NCBI GenBank assembly: GCA_963783195.1
Contig: CAWAMV010000003.1
Coordinates: 124,001-188,000 of the forward strand
Direction of reading: 5' to 3'
DNA: 64,000 nt
From: Croceibacterium_B sp963783195
GTDB lineage: Bacteria > Pseudomonadota > Alphaproteobacteria > Sphingomonadales > Sphingomonadaceae
This document shows positions 17,685 through 28,371 of the stretch, piece by piece. Positions within the stretch are counted from its first letter, which is position 1; each line of letters starts with the position of its first letter. The notes beneath the pieces are model-generated. The model had not been told where the DNA came from. It made no database searches and saw nothing but the letters and a program-made list of their open reading frames with translations. A program made the position numbers and the translations under genes.

Positions 17685-18428
17685 GTGAACACGTTGCCGG
17701 CCATCGCCGAACTGGAAAAGATCAACCGCGCCGGCTGGCCTCCGCTCGATGCCGAACGCGTCGGGGGCTGGGAACTGCGCTTCAGCCGCGGCTACACCAG
17801 GCGCGCCAATTCGGCGAACGCACTGCCGGCCGCCGGTTCGCTCGAGCGCCACCTGCCGGCAATCGAGGCGCGCTTCGCCGGGCGCCGCATCCCCCCGGTC
17901 TTCCGCCTGACCCCTCTCGCCCCGCGCGGTTCGGACGATACGCTCGCGGCGGCGGGCTACGTGATGGTCGACCCCTCCCCTGTGATGCTTGCCCCGCTGC
18001 GAGCGGATCGCGCCGACCACGGTTGCGAGGCCGTCCCGCGCATGGCCCGCGAATGGCTCGACGGGTTCGCCCGCGCCTCCGACCTGGCCAACCGGGACCG
18101 TGCTGCGCACGAGGCAATCCTGGCCGCTATTGCGGGCCACGCGAATTACGTCCTGCGCCGCGACACGGAAGGGCGCGCCGTCGCCTTCGGCCTCGCCGTT
18201 CACGTCGGGCCGGCCATCGTCATCTCCGATGTCGTCGTGGAACCCGGCGACCGTCGCCGGGGGCATGGGGCCGCGATCGTCAGCACGCTGATGGCGGCCG
18301 GCGCACGGACCGGGGCGGCCTTCGCGCTTCTCAACACGCGGGCCGAGAACCGCGCGGCGCTGGCGCTCTATGCCGGGCTCGGGTTTGCCGAGGTCTATCG
18401 CTATCACTACCGCGCGCGGCCAGGCTGA
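17685..18428 (+). CDS. GNAT-family N-acetyltransferase
   Basis: 247 residues with a C-terminal GNAT core: VVVEPGDRRRGHGAAIVSTLM is the acetyl-CoA loop (R/Q-x-x-G-x-G/A), followed by FALLNTRAENRAALALYAGLGFAEVYRYHYR. The N-terminal half is a degenerate second GNAT-like lobe. I take the GTG at 17685 as start because it lies just after the glnA terminator. The substrate is unknown, and the terminator implies an own promoter or read-through. Confidence 0.82.
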   Translation: MNTLPAIAELEKINRAGWPPLDAERVGGWELRFSRGYTRRANSANALPAAGSLERHLPAIEARFAGRRIPPVFRLTPLAPRGSDDTLAAAGYVMVDPSPVMLAPLRADRADHGCEAVPRMAREWLDGFARASDLANRDRAAHEAILAAIAGHANYVLRRDTEGRAVAFGLAVHVGPAIVISDVVVEPGDRRRGHGAAIVSTLMAAGARTGAAFALLNTRAENRAALALYAGLGFAEVYRYHYRARPG

Positions 18429-18499
18429 CGCAAAACCGCTTTCCTACACGCGTGCATCGTGCCTACTCCGCCTGCCTCCAGCGAGCGACGAGGTGCCCC

Positions 18500-19093
18500 A
18501 TGCAGCGCAAGATGATATTCGACGCGGTCCGGCGAATGCTCGGCCGCGGGTTCCGGCAGCGCGAAGTCGACGCGCTCGACACCGCGATCGACACTGCGAT
18601 CCACGGGGCGCACGCGCCCGGGAGCAGCAGGGTCGGAGCGATGAGCGCAAGAGGCCTTGCGCTGATCAAGACGTTCGAGGGCTGCGCGCGCCTGCGCCCC
18701 GACGGGATGGTCGAAGCCTATCCCGATCCTGGGACCGGCGGGGCACCGTGGACGATCGGCTGGGGCGCGACCGGCCCCGGCATCGGCCCTGCCACGGTCT
18801 GGACCCGGGCACAGTGTGACGAGCGCCTGGCGCGCGACGTGGAGCGCCATGCCGCCGACGTCGCCCGGGCGATCGGCGATGCGCCCACCTCGCAGGCGCA
18901 GTTTGATGCGCTGACCAGCTTTCACTACAATACAGGCGCGATTGCCCGCGCGACGCTGACCCAGCGGCACAGGGCGGGCGATTTCGCGGGGGCCGAACGC
19001 GAGTTCGCGCGCTGGAACAAGGCGGGGGGCAAAATCCTGCGCGGCCTCGTCCGCCGCCGGGCGGCAGAAGCCGCGCTGTATTCCGGGCGATAG
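18500..19093 (+). CDS. GH24 (T4/P22-type) lysozyme
   Basis: Peptidoglycan-cleaving muramidase, 197 residues. An N-terminal stretch of about 48 residues (MQRKMIFDAVRRMLGRGF...) is helical and specific to the group. The catalytic core starts at GLALIKTFEGCARL (Glu), then AYPDPGTGGAPWTIGWGAT with the family Asp and Thr, and QFDALTSFHYNTG. No cleavable signal peptide. Usually phage-derived, but no holin, spanin or other phage gene is adjacent, so it is either domesticated or a cell-wall enzyme of the host. Confidence 0.85.
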   Translation: MQRKMIFDAVRRMLGRGFRQREVDALDTAIDTAIHGAHAPGSSRVGAMSARGLALIKTFEGCARLRPDGMVEAYPDPGTGGAPWTIGWGATGPGIGPATVWTRAQCDERLARDVERHAADVARAIGDAPTSQAQFDALTSFHYNTGAIARATLTQRHRAGDFAGAEREFARWNKAGGKILRGLVRRRAAEAALYSGR

Positions 19094-19170
19094 CCGGGCG
19101 GAATCTTGCCCGCAAATGAACGGGAACCGTGGGGTCCTCTGACCGGTTCTGCGGAGCAAGGAGAACATCG

Positions 19171-20356
<1,186 letters not shown>

Positions 20357-20367
20357 GAGACAGCCCC

Positions 20368-20928
20368 ATGAACAAGACCATCCTGGCCGCCCTCGCGGCG
20401 ACATCCCTCGCGACCCTGGGCGGCTGCACGAACGAGCCCGAAACGACGGCCGACACGAGCGCGCAGGCAGAACCGTCGAACGACACGCTGGCCAAGGCGC
20501 TGAGCGGTGCCGACGGCATGCAGACCGTCGCCGGCGCGCTCAACGACGTGGGACTGGCGCAAGTGTTCGACGGCGCGGGCTCCTACACGATCCTCGCCCC
20601 CAACGACGCGGCGTTCAAGGATCTGGGCGAAACCGGCAAGGCGCTTTTGCAACCCGACCAGCGGGCCGCCATGGCCGCGATCCTGCGCGATCACATCGTG
20701 GTCGGATATCTCGAGCCCTCCGACATCGAGAGCGCAATCGAAGCGAAGGGCGGCGAGGTCGAAGCCCGGACGATGGGCGGCCACATGGTGACCTTCAGCA
20801 AGGATGGCGATGGCATCATGGTGACCAGCGAGGATGGTTCGAGCGCCATGCTCGCCGGCAAGGCGGTGCGCGCCACCAACGGCGTGGCGATCCCGGTCGA
20901 CGGAGTGCTCAAGAAGATCGACGCCTGA
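20368..20928 (+). CDS. Fasciclin (FAS1) domain lipoprotein
   Basis: 186 residues. Signal peptide with lipobox LGGC (Cys near residue 20), an acidic Thr/Ser linker, then one FAS1 domain: TVAGALNDVGLAQVFDGAGSYTILAPNDAAFKDL and the C-terminal GVAIPVDGVLKKID. FAS1 domains mediate adhesion or polysaccharide binding in exported proteins. It lies 12 bases after the repeat protein and shares its transcript, which ends at the strong terminator that follows. Confidence 0.88.
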   Translation: MNKTILAALAATSLATLGGCTNEPETTADTSAQAEPSNDTLAKALSGADGMQTVAGALNDVGLAQVFDGAGSYTILAPNDAAFKDLGETGKALLQPDQRAAMAAILRDHIVVGYLEPSDIESAIEAKGGEVEARTMGGHMVTFSKDGDGIMVTSEDGSSAMLAGKAVRATNGVAIPVDGVLKKIDA

Positions 20929-20964
20929 GCCCCCGCCAAGACGGTTACCCCGCCCCGAGAAAAC

Positions 20965-20998
20965 AGGGCCCGCGCCACACGGCGCGGGCCCTTTCGTT
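20965..20998. terminator. Bidirectional rho-independent terminator
   Basis: Perfect 12-base stem AGGGCCCGCGCC (20965-20976), loop ACAC, GGCGCGGGCCCT (20981-20992), then TTCGTTT on the plus strand. On the minus strand the stem is followed by GTTTTCTC, so it can also end the tamA-tamB transcript, whose stop is at 21002. Confidence 0.9.
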
Positions 20999-21001
20999 TG
21001 G

Positions 21002-24000
21002 TCAGTAATCCTTCGAGTACTGCAGCGACACGCTCTCGCGGCCGAGGCTCGACACGCTGGCCAGCAGCGCCAGCCAGCTGGTGATGCGGAATTCCACCTC
21101 GGTGGCGTTGTAGCCGCGTCCGTCGGTGATGATCTCGGCATAGAACCGCCGGCCGAAGCGCTTGCCAAGGGCCAGAGCGGTCCCGCGGTCGAGCGCCGGA
21201 TCGGCCGGGACGATGCGCAGCCTGTCGAGGCCCACGGCCTGGCGCAGCTTGTTGATCGGATCCATTCCCGAACCGCCGCGCAAGCTCGCCAGTGCGGCGC
21301 CGAGCTGGAGCGCGTCGGTCGCCGACAGGTTGCTGATCGAACCGCCGAACAACAGGCGCGCCAGCACTTCCTCCTCCGGCAGCGACGGAGTCGAGGTGAA
21401 GCTGATTTCCGGCTGGCTGGCGCGGCCGGTCACCGCGACGCGAACCGACAGGTTCGTTACCTTCGTTTCGGCCAGCAGGTCGATACGGGGATCGGGCGGT
21501 GCGTCCTGGTCGAAGTCGATCACGCCGCGAGTGATGTCGAAGCGGGTTCCGGCGAAGCTGTAGAAGCCTTGCCGCGGCACGATGCGCGCCATGCCGCCGA
21601 TCCGCGGGTCGTCGGTCGTCCCGCGCAGCCGCACGTCGGCGCTCCATTCGCTGTCGAGGCCCATCCCGTCGACCTTGATGCCGTTCCTCGCCACTGCATC
21701 GATCAGGTAGCGCCAGGGCGCGCCCGGCGCGCGGGCCGGGCCGATGTCCGCCGGCACGTTGATCTCGCGGACCTGGATGTTGGGCAGCTCTGCCGATTCC
21801 GCTGCCGCGCCGAGGCGCCAGCGCGCCTTGTTCACCCGCAGCCGCCCGGCGATCGTGCCGCCGCTTCCGTCCGAGACGATGCGCATCGGGCCGGTCACGC
21901 TGGCCCCCATCGTGGCGAGGTCGAGGATCTCGGCATCGCGTGCCGCCATCCTGATGTCGAGCGCCGGCCCGCGGCCCGGACCGAGTTCGCTCAGGTCGAC
22001 GATGCCGCTGCCGGTCACGGTGCCGCCGTTGGGCGCGGTCCCGGTGAAGCTGGTGAGCTGCAGCCGCGAGCCGGCGAAGCGGCCGCGCGCCTTGACCTGC
22101 CTGAGATCGGTCCCGGTTAGCACGCTCTGGACCCGCAGGGCATCGCCCGCCAGTGTTCCGCGGACCTGCGGATTGCGCAGCGAGCCGCGCGCGTCGGCGG
22201 TGACCTCGAGCGTGCCGGTAAGATCGAGCGTGTCGAGCGCCGCAAGGCGCCAGAGCGCGTCGGCCGGGCCGGCATAGCGCAGCTGCGCCAGGAGGTCGCC
22301 GTCTTGCAGCCGCTCGAACAGCCCGCCGCTCGCGGGCAGGTTGGCGATGCGGCCCTGCAGCCGCCCCTGCGTTCCGCTGGAATCCTGAAGGACGGCGCGC
22401 ATCTGGGCCAGGCTCGGGTCGAGCCGCGCGACCAGCGCCAGGTCGATCGGGCGCGAGGTCAGCAGCAGGCCGGAGCGGGTGAGCCCGTCAATCATGACCC
22501 GCGCCTCTCCGGTCGGCACGCCGCCGGGCCCGGTGTGCGCCTCGATGACGCCCGATACCGTCCCGCCCAGGCCGAGGTCGCCACCGACGGCATCGATCAG
22601 CGACAGCGGCATCTTCGCCAGGCTGAGCTTGCCGGTCGGCCCGCCCGGTCCGCCGAAACTGCCCTCGGCAATGGCGATGCCGCTGCCGAAGTTGAGCTGC
22701 GTCTTCTGCAGCCGCCAGCCCCCGTCGGGCTGTTTCACCAGCACCGCGCGGCGCGGCATTGCGATGGCGCGGCCGCCGTAGCTGCCCTTGACCGCAGCGG
22801 CGATGCGCTGCTGCGAGACATTTCCCGTCACCTGCAACGCAAACTGGCTGCCGCGACGACCGGAGAGTGAGGCGTTGAAGGTTCCGCTGCCGTTGGTCAC
22901 CTGCGCCCGGCCCGCCAGCCGGCCGATGAACAGCGTGCCATAGCCGATGCCCTGCGCCTGGATATGGCCCTGCACCGTGCTGTTGCCGCCGGCGAAGAAG
23001 CCGCTCGCGTCGATGTCGGCCCGGGCGATGGTGAGCGGAGTCGCGCCCCCGAAACTGGCGTTGCGCGCCTTCAGGTCGACGTCGAAGCCCTGTCCGCCGT
23101 TACGCGGCGCGAGCGAGATCGTGCCGTCGAGCCCGCCGCCCGACAGGGCCAGGTCGCCTGTCGCCGCGCCGTCTGAAAGAGTGAGATCGCCCGTCACGTT
23201 GGTCTGCGAGACCTTGAGCTGCTCGATGGAGATTCGCGTCGGCCCGCCGGGGGGTGAGACGAGCGAAATGTCCCCGTCGAACTGGCCGAGAATCGACTGT
23301 CCCGTGGTGTTGATCCGGAAGCCATCGGCCGATGGAGCGAGCGTCACGCGCACGTCCTTCAGACCGGCGGAGGGAAGCGGATCGGCAAAGACCAGCTCGG
23401 CCCGGGGCCCCTCCCCGGTCAGCGTGACGTCGACCGTGAACGGCCCGTAATCGACATGCCGGCCGCTGCCGGCAATTGTCGTCGTGCCGTTTTCGATTCG
23501 CCCGTCGAGGGTCAGCGACAGCTTGTCCGACGTCAGCCGCGTGTCACGCAGCACGATCGGGCGGTTCGCGCCGAGCGAGACCCCGCCGTTGAAGCGAATG
23601 CCGCTGCCGGCGAGACTGGCCAGCGTGGCGTTCGTGACCTTGGGCATGAACCCGTCGAACGCGGCGTCCAGCGTCCACGGTTCAGCTCCGCCGGTCCTGA
23701 AGGTTATCCGCGCGCCGCCGTCGATCGTGCCGAGGTTCTCCAGAGTCAGGTTGCGCACGGCGACGGGGCCGGTGAGTTCGTAGGTCCCCTTGCCCAGATC
23801 GCTGCGCAGCGCGAGGTCCGCCGTAAGGCCGGGAAACTCGATCCTGAGACTGTCCGCCCGCAGGCTGTTGCCCTGCATCACCAGTTGGCCCCGCAGCGTT
23901 CCATTGACGAGACGCGGATCGAGCAGGTCGTTGCCGCTTTCGACCTCGGCAACCCGCGCATCGAGCGGGAGGACCAGGCGCGTGCCATCCCACGACAGCG

Positions 24001-25234
24001 TGCCACGCTGCTCGATGCCCTTCAGCACGGTGCCGGACACGTTTGCCCGCTCGACCTGCAGCCGGTGCGGGATCGACAGTTCCGAGAAGGGCCCGTCGAG
24101 CTGCGCCTCGACCTGCGCACCTTCGAGGCGGAAGCCTTCGCCAAACAGGTTGGGATCGCGCAGGTTCGCAGTGACCTCGACATTGTCGAATGTCTTGTCG
24201 GCCAGGTCGACCGCCCCGTGCGCGCTGAGTTTCACGCCGCTGCCGCGCACGGCCAGCGCTCCGCTCGCCACGCTGTTCTGCAGCTGCCCGACAGCGACGA
24301 TGACCGGGTTGGCGCCGAGCGCCCGGGCAGGGAGGCCGGTCAGGTAATCGGCCACGCCCGCCCGCCCGGCGATCGTATAGGTGCCGCTGCGATTGGCGAC
24401 GCTGAAATCGGCCACTCGCTCGCCGCCCGAAAGCCCGAGGAAGGTTCCGTCCCAGCGCGTCCAGGTGCCGTTACCGGCAAGCCGCAGGCGCAGGTCCTCC
24501 TCCGCTCCGGCGAGCGTCGCCAGCAGGCCGCCCTTCGGCGCACGGTAGTCGAGATCCATGTCGAACTTGTCGCCGTCCGGCTCTGCGTCGAGCAGCAAGT
24601 CGAACTTGTCGCCCGCGCCCAGCTCGCCACCTGCGTCGAGATAGACCTTGCCCTGGCGGATATCGGCCTTGGCACGGAAGTCGACCGTCCGCTGCGTGCC
24701 CAGCAGGCCCTTGGCGACGGTCAGGTGGTCGACCACGAAGCGATCCACCCGGATGTCGAAATTCGGCAGGATCGGCGCGTTCGGATCGCCAGGCTTGAGA
24801 TCGGGCGCGGCGTAAAGCGTGCCGTCGTGCAGCACGAGGTTGCGCACGTCGAGACCGCTGAAAGGGAATTTGTAAGGCCGCCAGTTGAGCTCGACCTCGG
24901 GCACCTGCAGGAACAGCGTGCCATCGGCATCGCGGAACTCCACATCGTGCAGTGTCGCGTTCCACAGCACCGATCCGTCGATGCTGCCGACCTTCACCGA
25001 GAGGCCGGAAGCTGGCGCAATCCTGGAAATCCGGTCGACGATGAACTGCCGGCCCGGCCCCGTGTGGAGGAAGATGATGGCCGCGGCGAGGATTGCCAGC
25101 AGGGCCAGCGCCAGGCCACCGAAGAACCGCAGCACCTTGCGCCATGCGGGCGTCTGCCCCGACGATTCGTCCGCTGCCCCCTCCGCCTCGGCGCCCTCGG
25201 CCGCGGCGGGATCGATAACCTCGTCCCCCGCCAT
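21002..25234 (-). CDS. tamB: TamB, inner-membrane subunit of the translocation and assembly module
   Basis: 1410 residues. It bridges inner and outer membranes and supports outer-membrane protein insertion and lipid transport together with TamA. A cytoplasmic start rich in Ala/Glu is followed by one membrane helix (about residues 38-62), a very long repetitive beta-structure region, and the C-terminal TamB (DUF490) domain, which ends in YNATEVEFRITSWLALLASVS. The ATG at 25234 shares its A with the tamA stop (TGATG). Length and order, tamA before tamB, match the family. Confidence 0.93.
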   Translation of the reverse strand: MAGDEVIDPAAAEGAEAEGAADESSGQTPAWRKVLRFFGGLALALLAILAAAIIFLHTGPGRQFIVDRISRIAPASGLSVKVGSIDGSVLWNATLHDVEFRDADGTLFLQVPEVELNWRPYKFPFSGLDVRNLVLHDGTLYAAPDLKPGDPNAPILPNFDIRVDRFVVDHLTVAKGLLGTQRTVDFRAKADIRQGKVYLDAGGELGAGDKFDLLLDAEPDGDKFDMDLDYRAPKGGLLATLAGAEEDLRLRLAGNGTWTRWDGTFLGLSGGERVADFSVANRSGTYTIAGRAGVADYLTGLPARALGANPVIVAVGQLQNSVASGALAVRGSGVKLSAHGAVDLADKTFDNVEVTANLRDPNLFGEGFRLEGAQVEAQLDGPFSELSIPHRLQVERANVSGTVLKGIEQRGTLSWDGTRLVLPLDARVAEVESGNDLLDPRLVNGTLRGQLVMQGNSLRADSLRIEFPGLTADLALRSDLGKGTYELTGPVAVRNLTLENLGTIDGGARITFRTGGAEPWTLDAAFDGFMPKVTNATLASLAGSGIRFNGGVSLGANRPIVLRDTRLTSDKLSLTLDGRIENGTTTIAGSGRHVDYGPFTVDVTLTGEGPRAELVFADPLPSAGLKDVRVTLAPSADGFRINTTGQSILGQFDGDISLVSPPGGPTRISIEQLKVSQTNVTGDLTLSDGAATGDLALSGGGLDGTISLAPRNGGQGFDVDLKARNASFGGATPLTIARADIDASGFFAGGNSTVQGHIQAQGIGYGTLFIGRLAGRAQVTNGSGTFNASLSGRRGSQFALQVTGNVSQQRIAAAVKGSYGGRAIAMPRRAVLVKQPDGGWRLQKTQLNFGSGIAIAEGSFGGPGGPTGKLSLAKMPLSLIDAVGGDLGLGGTVSGVIEAHTGPGGVPTGEARVMIDGLTRSGLLLTSRPIDLALVARLDPSLAQMRAVLQDSSGTQGRLQGRIANLPASGGLFERLQDGDLLAQLRYAGPADALWRLAALDTLDLTGTLEVTADARGSLRNPQVRGTLAGDALRVQSVLTGTDLRQVKARGRFAGSRLQLTSFTGTAPNGGTVTGSGIVDLSELGPGRGPALDIRMAARDAEILDLATMGASVTGPMRIVSDGSGGTIAGRLRVNKARWRLGAAAESAELPNIQVREINVPADIGPARAPGAPWRYLIDAVARNGIKVDGMGLDSEWSADVRLRGTTDDPRIGGMARIVPRQGFYSFAGTRFDITRGVIDFDQDAPPDPRIDLLAETKVTNLSVRVAVTGRASQPEISFTSTPSLPEEEVLARLLFGGSISNLSATDALQLGAALASLRGGSGMDPINKLRQAVGLDRLRIVPADPALDRGTALALGKRFGRRFYAEIITDGRGYNATEVEFRITSWLALLASVSSLGRESVSLQYSKDY

Positions 25235-27402
25235 CAGAAGGCCTGCCCCAGTCCGACGTAGACGCCGAACCTGGCGTCGTCGGGACCCGGGTTGAGCGGC
25301 ACCCCGACATCGACGCGGATCGGGCCGAAGCCGGTCAGGTAGCGGATGCCGACGCCGGCGCCGATCTTGATCTCGTCGAAACCGGGCGTCGACTTCTCGC
25401 CCACGGTCCCGGCATCGACGAACGGCACGACCTGGATCGCTCCGTCGAGTAGACCGGTGTTGACGCGGGCTTCGAGGGATAGCTCGGTCAGCGAGCGACC
25501 TCCGGTCGGATCGCCAGAACTGTTCTTCGGTCCGATCGCCTGGTAGCCATAGCCGCGGACCGAGCCTCCGCCTCCGGCATAGAGCCGCCGGCTGGGAGCG
25601 ATCTGCTTGAGCTCCGCTCCCGGGATGCTCGCGAACCGCGCTCGCCCGGCGAGCACGATCTTGTCGCTGACCGGCAGGTAGTATGATCCTTCGAGCTGAC
25701 CGCGCAGATAGAACGCCTGCGTCCCGTTGGTCCGCGCGGTCTCCGGCGACAGACGAGTGCCGATGCGGAAGCCGTGCGTGGGATTGAGCAGGTCGTCGCT
25801 CGTATCCCACTGGGCGTAAAGCGGCAGCGCGCCGATGAAATAGGTCTGGAACGGACCGAAGTTGCCGTTCGCGTCGGCCTCGCGCTGCTTGGTTGCCACG
25901 AGTTCCAGCCCGGCCGACCAGGAGAACGGCTTCTGGAACAGCAGGGTACTGACCCGTTCGAAAGTGCCCACGAGCGAGATCGTGCGCGCGTCGTAGGCCT
26001 TGTAGTCGAGCGTGCTGGCGTAAGCGTCGATCGTCAGGATCTGGTCGCGGCCGTGGAAGTTGTTGCGGCGGAAGGTCACCCCGGCGAGCTGTTCCTGGGT
26101 GCCGGCGATGCCGCGAACCTTCAGGGCGCCTTCGGGCGGGAAGAGATTGCGGTGCTCCCAGCTCCCCTCCAGCTTGAAACCCTCGCCCGTGCCATAGCCG
26201 ATCGAACCGGCCAGGGTGCGAAGCTGCGCCGGGGTCATGTCGACAGACATGTCGACCACGCCCGGCTCGCCGTTCGCCGGTTCCTTGACCGCAACCGGCT
26301 GTATGTCGGCCGTCGCGACGATGCCGGTCGCCTGGAGCGCCCGGCGAAGGTCCATCTCGAGGCTGCGCTTGTAGAGGTCGCCCGGTTCGAAGCGGGCGAT
26401 TTCCGAAAGGTGCCTGCCTGACAGGAAATCGGGCATGTTGCTGGTGACCTGGCCGAAGACATACTTGCCCATCGGCTGCACCTTCATTGTCAGGTCGCCC
26501 TCCTGCCGGTCGTGATCGACCAGCAGCGCGGGATCGTCGATCTCCGCGAAGGGATAACCCGCCTCGCCCAGGGCGCTGTCGAGGTCCGCCTGCTCGGCCT
26601 CGATAGCGAACTGGTTGAGCGGATCGCCGGTGTCGATGCCGAAGGCTGCCCGCAGCCCGCGATAGTCATCGCCCGCTGCCTCCAGGTCGCCGAGATCGAC
26701 CGCGCCGACGGAATAGCGCTTGCCCGGAATGATGTTGAACCGCACCTGGAGATCGGTGGCCTTGGCCTCCTCGCCCGGTGCGGCGCCGCCAACGGAGCGG
26801 ACGACCTGCGCGTCGTAATAGCCGTAGATCCGCAGCAGCCGGTCGAGCAGTTCCTCGTCCGCCCTGGCCTGCGCGGCGAGGCGTGCGGCGCTGTTGTCGG
26901 TATCGTATTCCTCGATCGTTGAAAGCTGCTTGAACGTGTCGATGAAGTCGGGCCGCTCGGGAAAGAGCGACTGCTCTGTCGGGAAGACCAGAACGAGCTC
27001 GTCGGACAATCGCTCCTCGTCGCCCCCGGCGAGCACCGGCACATCGTTCAGGTCCTCGGCAAACTGGATATCGTCTTCCGGTTCGAGCGGGGCGAGTTCG
27101 GGCAACTCCAGCTCGCCAGGCCAAGGCACGTCGACCAGCGGCATGTCGGCCAGCTCGGCATCGAGCGGCGGCACCGAATCCACTTCCACCCGCGCTTCCG
27201 GCGGGACGGCCTGCTCGGCCCATTCTTCAGGGTTGTCGAGCGCGCTGTCGGGTATCAGGTCCTCGAGCGCGGGCAGCGTCGAGCGGTCCTGCGCATGGGC
27301 GGGCTGGGCGAGAGCTGCCGCAAGAGCGGCAAGGGCGGTACCGAAACGCCGCAAGCGCGAGTCAGGCGACCTTGTATTGCTGCTGACCGCCGGGTGTTCC
27401 AT
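25234..27402 (-). CDS. tamA: TamA/BamA-family outer-membrane protein
   Basis: 722 residues from the ATG at 27402. The signal peptide (RRFGTALAALAAALAQPAHA) may also begin at a TTG at 27354, which would avoid overlap with bpt. An unusual acidic Pro/Glu region of about 90 residues follows before the POTRA domains (YDAQVVRSVGG, YSVGAVDLGDLE). The C-terminal half is a 16-strand Omp85 barrel with the conserved lid motif GSVRGYGYQAIG and the final strand ending in LGQAF. It forms the TAM complex with TamB and overlaps its start by one base. Confidence 0.9.
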   Translation of the reverse strand: MEHPAVSSNTRSPDSRLRRFGTALAALAAALAQPAHAQDRSTLPALEDLIPDSALDNPEEWAEQAVPPEARVEVDSVPPLDAELADMPLVDVPWPGELELPELAPLEPEDDIQFAEDLNDVPVLAGGDEERLSDELVLVFPTEQSLFPERPDFIDTFKQLSTIEEYDTDNSAARLAAQARADEELLDRLLRIYGYYDAQVVRSVGGAAPGEEAKATDLQVRFNIIPGKRYSVGAVDLGDLEAAGDDYRGLRAAFGIDTGDPLNQFAIEAEQADLDSALGEAGYPFAEIDDPALLVDHDRQEGDLTMKVQPMGKYVFGQVTSNMPDFLSGRHLSEIARFEPGDLYKRSLEMDLRRALQATGIVATADIQPVAVKEPANGEPGVVDMSVDMTPAQLRTLAGSIGYGTGEGFKLEGSWEHRNLFPPEGALKVRGIAGTQEQLAGVTFRRNNFHGRDQILTIDAYASTLDYKAYDARTISLVGTFERVSTLLFQKPFSWSAGLELVATKQREADANGNFGPFQTYFIGALPLYAQWDTSDDLLNPTHGFRIGTRLSPETARTNGTQAFYLRGQLEGSYYLPVSDKIVLAGRARFASIPGAELKQIAPSRRLYAGGGGSVRGYGYQAIGPKNSSGDPTGGRSLTELSLEARVNTGLLDGAIQVVPFVDAGTVGEKSTPGFDEIKIGAGVGIRYLTGFGPIRVDVGVPLNPGPDDARFGVYVGLGQAF

Positions 27403-28210
27403 CCTTGGTACCGCCGTCGACCGGGGGAGAGGCCTGGTGCCCGCGCATGGCGGAGGCGATGAGAGCGGCCTGCTCGTCATCGCCGAAGCGGCGCCAGCCG
27501 TGGGGTCCGAGCCGTTCGAGCGGGCGGTAGCGGACCTTGTACTGCATCCGCTGCGAACCTTCGACCCAGTATCCGAGGTAGACATAGGGCAGCCCGTCTT
27601 CGGCGGCCCGCCGGATGTGATCGAGGATGATGTAATTCCCAAGACCCGTGCGAACCTCATGCTCAGGGTCGTAGAAGCTGTAGATCATCGACAACCCATC
27701 CCCCTGCCGGTCGGTGAGGCACGCGCCGACAAGGCGGCCCGGCGTTCCATCGACAGAGGGCTCCCGATATTCAATCACAAAGCTCGAAACCGAAGTGTGT
27801 TCCACCATGTCGGCGTAATCGATCTCGTCCATGGCGGCCATCCCGCCGCCAGGGTGCCTTGCGCCAAGGTATTTCTGCAGCAGAACGAACTGTTCGGCCG
27901 TCGCCCAGGGGCGGCATTCGGTCACGACCAGGTCGCCGTTGCGCTTGATGTTCCGCTTCTGCGTGCCCGATGGCGCGAACTCCCCCGCCACGACCCGCAC
28001 CGACACGCAGGCCCGGCAGTCGAGGCAGCTCGGGCGGTAGGCCACGGTCTGGCTGCGACGGAAGCCGATCCGGCCGAGTGCGTCGTTCAACTCCTCGGCA
28101 TGCGGCCCCTTCAGCTCGGTGAACACCTTCCGCTCCGTCCGGCCCGAGAGATACGGGCACGGCGCGGGGCTGGTGACGAAAAAGCGGGGGAAACGTACCG
28201 GAGCCGTCAC
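27362..28210 (-). CDS. bpt: Aspartate/glutamate leucyltransferase (Bpt)
   Basis: N-end-rule enzyme that adds Leu from Leu-tRNA to proteins with N-terminal Asp or Glu and so marks them for ClpS/ClpAP. 282 residues. Conserved features are FFVTSPAPCPYLSGRTERKVFTEL, the CLDCRACV cysteine pair, and IYSFYDPEHEVRTGLGNYIILDHI in the catalytic half. The GTG at 28210 gives the family start VTAPVRFPRFF; an upstream TTG at 28288 adds unlike sequence. The 3' end overlaps tamA by up to 41 bases. Confidence 0.92.
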   Translation of the reverse strand: MTAPVRFPRFFVTSPAPCPYLSGRTERKVFTELKGPHAEELNDALGRIGFRRSQTVAYRPSCLDCRACVSVRVVAGEFAPSGTQKRNIKRNGDLVVTECRPWATAEQFVLLQKYLGARHPGGGMAAMDEIDYADMVEHTSVSSFVIEYREPSVDGTPGRLVGACLTDRQGDGLSMIYSFYDPEHEVRTGLGNYIILDHIRRAAEDGLPYVYLGYWVEGSQRMQYKVRYRPLERLGPHGWRRFGDDEQAALIASAMRGHQASPPVDGGTKDGTPGGQQQYKVA

Positions 28211-28371
28211 GGTTTTCGGCGGTCCTCTCAAGCCAGTGTGCGTGTTTGCGATGCCTGCCGACCATGGCCGGTGGACTCGCCGTGCCAAAGACTCTTAACC
28301 ATAAAATGCGGGCCGTGCAGGGTTAATTTGCACATCGGCCGGCTCAATTCGACGAACTGCTCCGTTTTCGG

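Noticed and set aside
18500..19093. Prophage remnant around the lysozyme
   Set aside because: No integrase, holin, terminase, capsid or tail gene or att repeat; neighbours are host genes.
23456..25261. Plus-strand open frame of about 600 codons
   Set aside because: Antisense to tamB; His/Arg/Gln-rich shadow composition without domain signature.
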